Of a DNA stretch of 64,000 bases, positions 63,871 to 64,000 are shown piece after piece. Source of the stretch: Pithys albifrons albifrons (lineage: Eukaryota; Chordata; Aves; Passeriformes; Thamnophilidae); assembly GCF_047495875.1 (NCBI RefSeq), contig NC_092463.1:17907224-17971223 (forward strand). Direction: 5' to 3'. Numbering within the stretch: position 1 is the stretch's first letter; every line of letters begins with the position of its first letter. Below the pieces are notes generated by a model. It had not been told where the DNA came from. It ran no database searches and saw only the letters and a list, made by a program, of their open reading frames with translations. The position numbers and the translations under genes are program-made.

Positions 63871-64000
63871 AAATCATCCACAACCATAAATCCTGCTGGC
63901 CTCTCCTGTCTGAGATAGAGCATTTGAAATGTAGAAAATATTTAATGAGACAATAAATGTATTGTGAGAGCAGCAAGGCAGTATTGCTGAATGGCTCCCA

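Noticed and set aside
19000..64000. EFCAB11 EF-hand 4 exon or FOXN3 exons
   Set aside because: I scanned for the DRDSDG-type loop and for forkhead sequence in plus frames and saw nothing convincing.

Overview
This window reads as avian nuclear DNA. The evidence is the density of CR1 LINE 3' ends (tails built from variants of ATTCTATGATTCTA), bird-type solo LTRs, the absence of mammalian SINEs, short introns and two recognisable vertebrate genes. No rRNA operon, CRISPR array or prokaryotic gene is present. Gene assignments rest on my own translation and on remembered human protein features; no database search was run.

Layout. Positions 1-9600, minus strand: the 5' half of TDP1 (tyrosyl-DNA phosphodiesterase 1). 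Six coding exons splice in phase to 843 nt, or 281 codons, and run off the left edge just after the first catalytic HxK...N motif. Positions ~9290-9850: a CpG island that looks like a divergent promoter and holds a C-rich minisatellite with a 47-bp two-part unit. Positions 11154-18937, plus strand: three clear exons and one tentative exon of EFCAB11, the gene that sits head-to-head with TDP1 in other vertebrates. This copy looks decayed or truncated: eroded EF-hand loops, a shortened third loop, a run of seven A that shifts the frame to an early stop, a poor donor, and no first or last coding exon that I can find.

Positions ~19000-64000 hold no gene I can support. The stretch is AT-rich and punctuated by about a dozen CR1 fragments, four LTRs and simple repeats; it is either what remains of the EFCAB11 transcription unit or the flank of the next gene. 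Two copies of an unusual Pol III-type retroposon occur. The copy at 10280-10638 (minus) has a tRNA-Gln-like head, a partial 5S rRNA segment and a shared body. The copy at 49337-49661 (plus) begins directly with a 5S-like segment that keeps its internal promoter, then has the same body. Both carry target-site duplications. This composite SINE family and the apparent loss of EFCAB11 beside an intact TDP1 are the most interesting points in the window.
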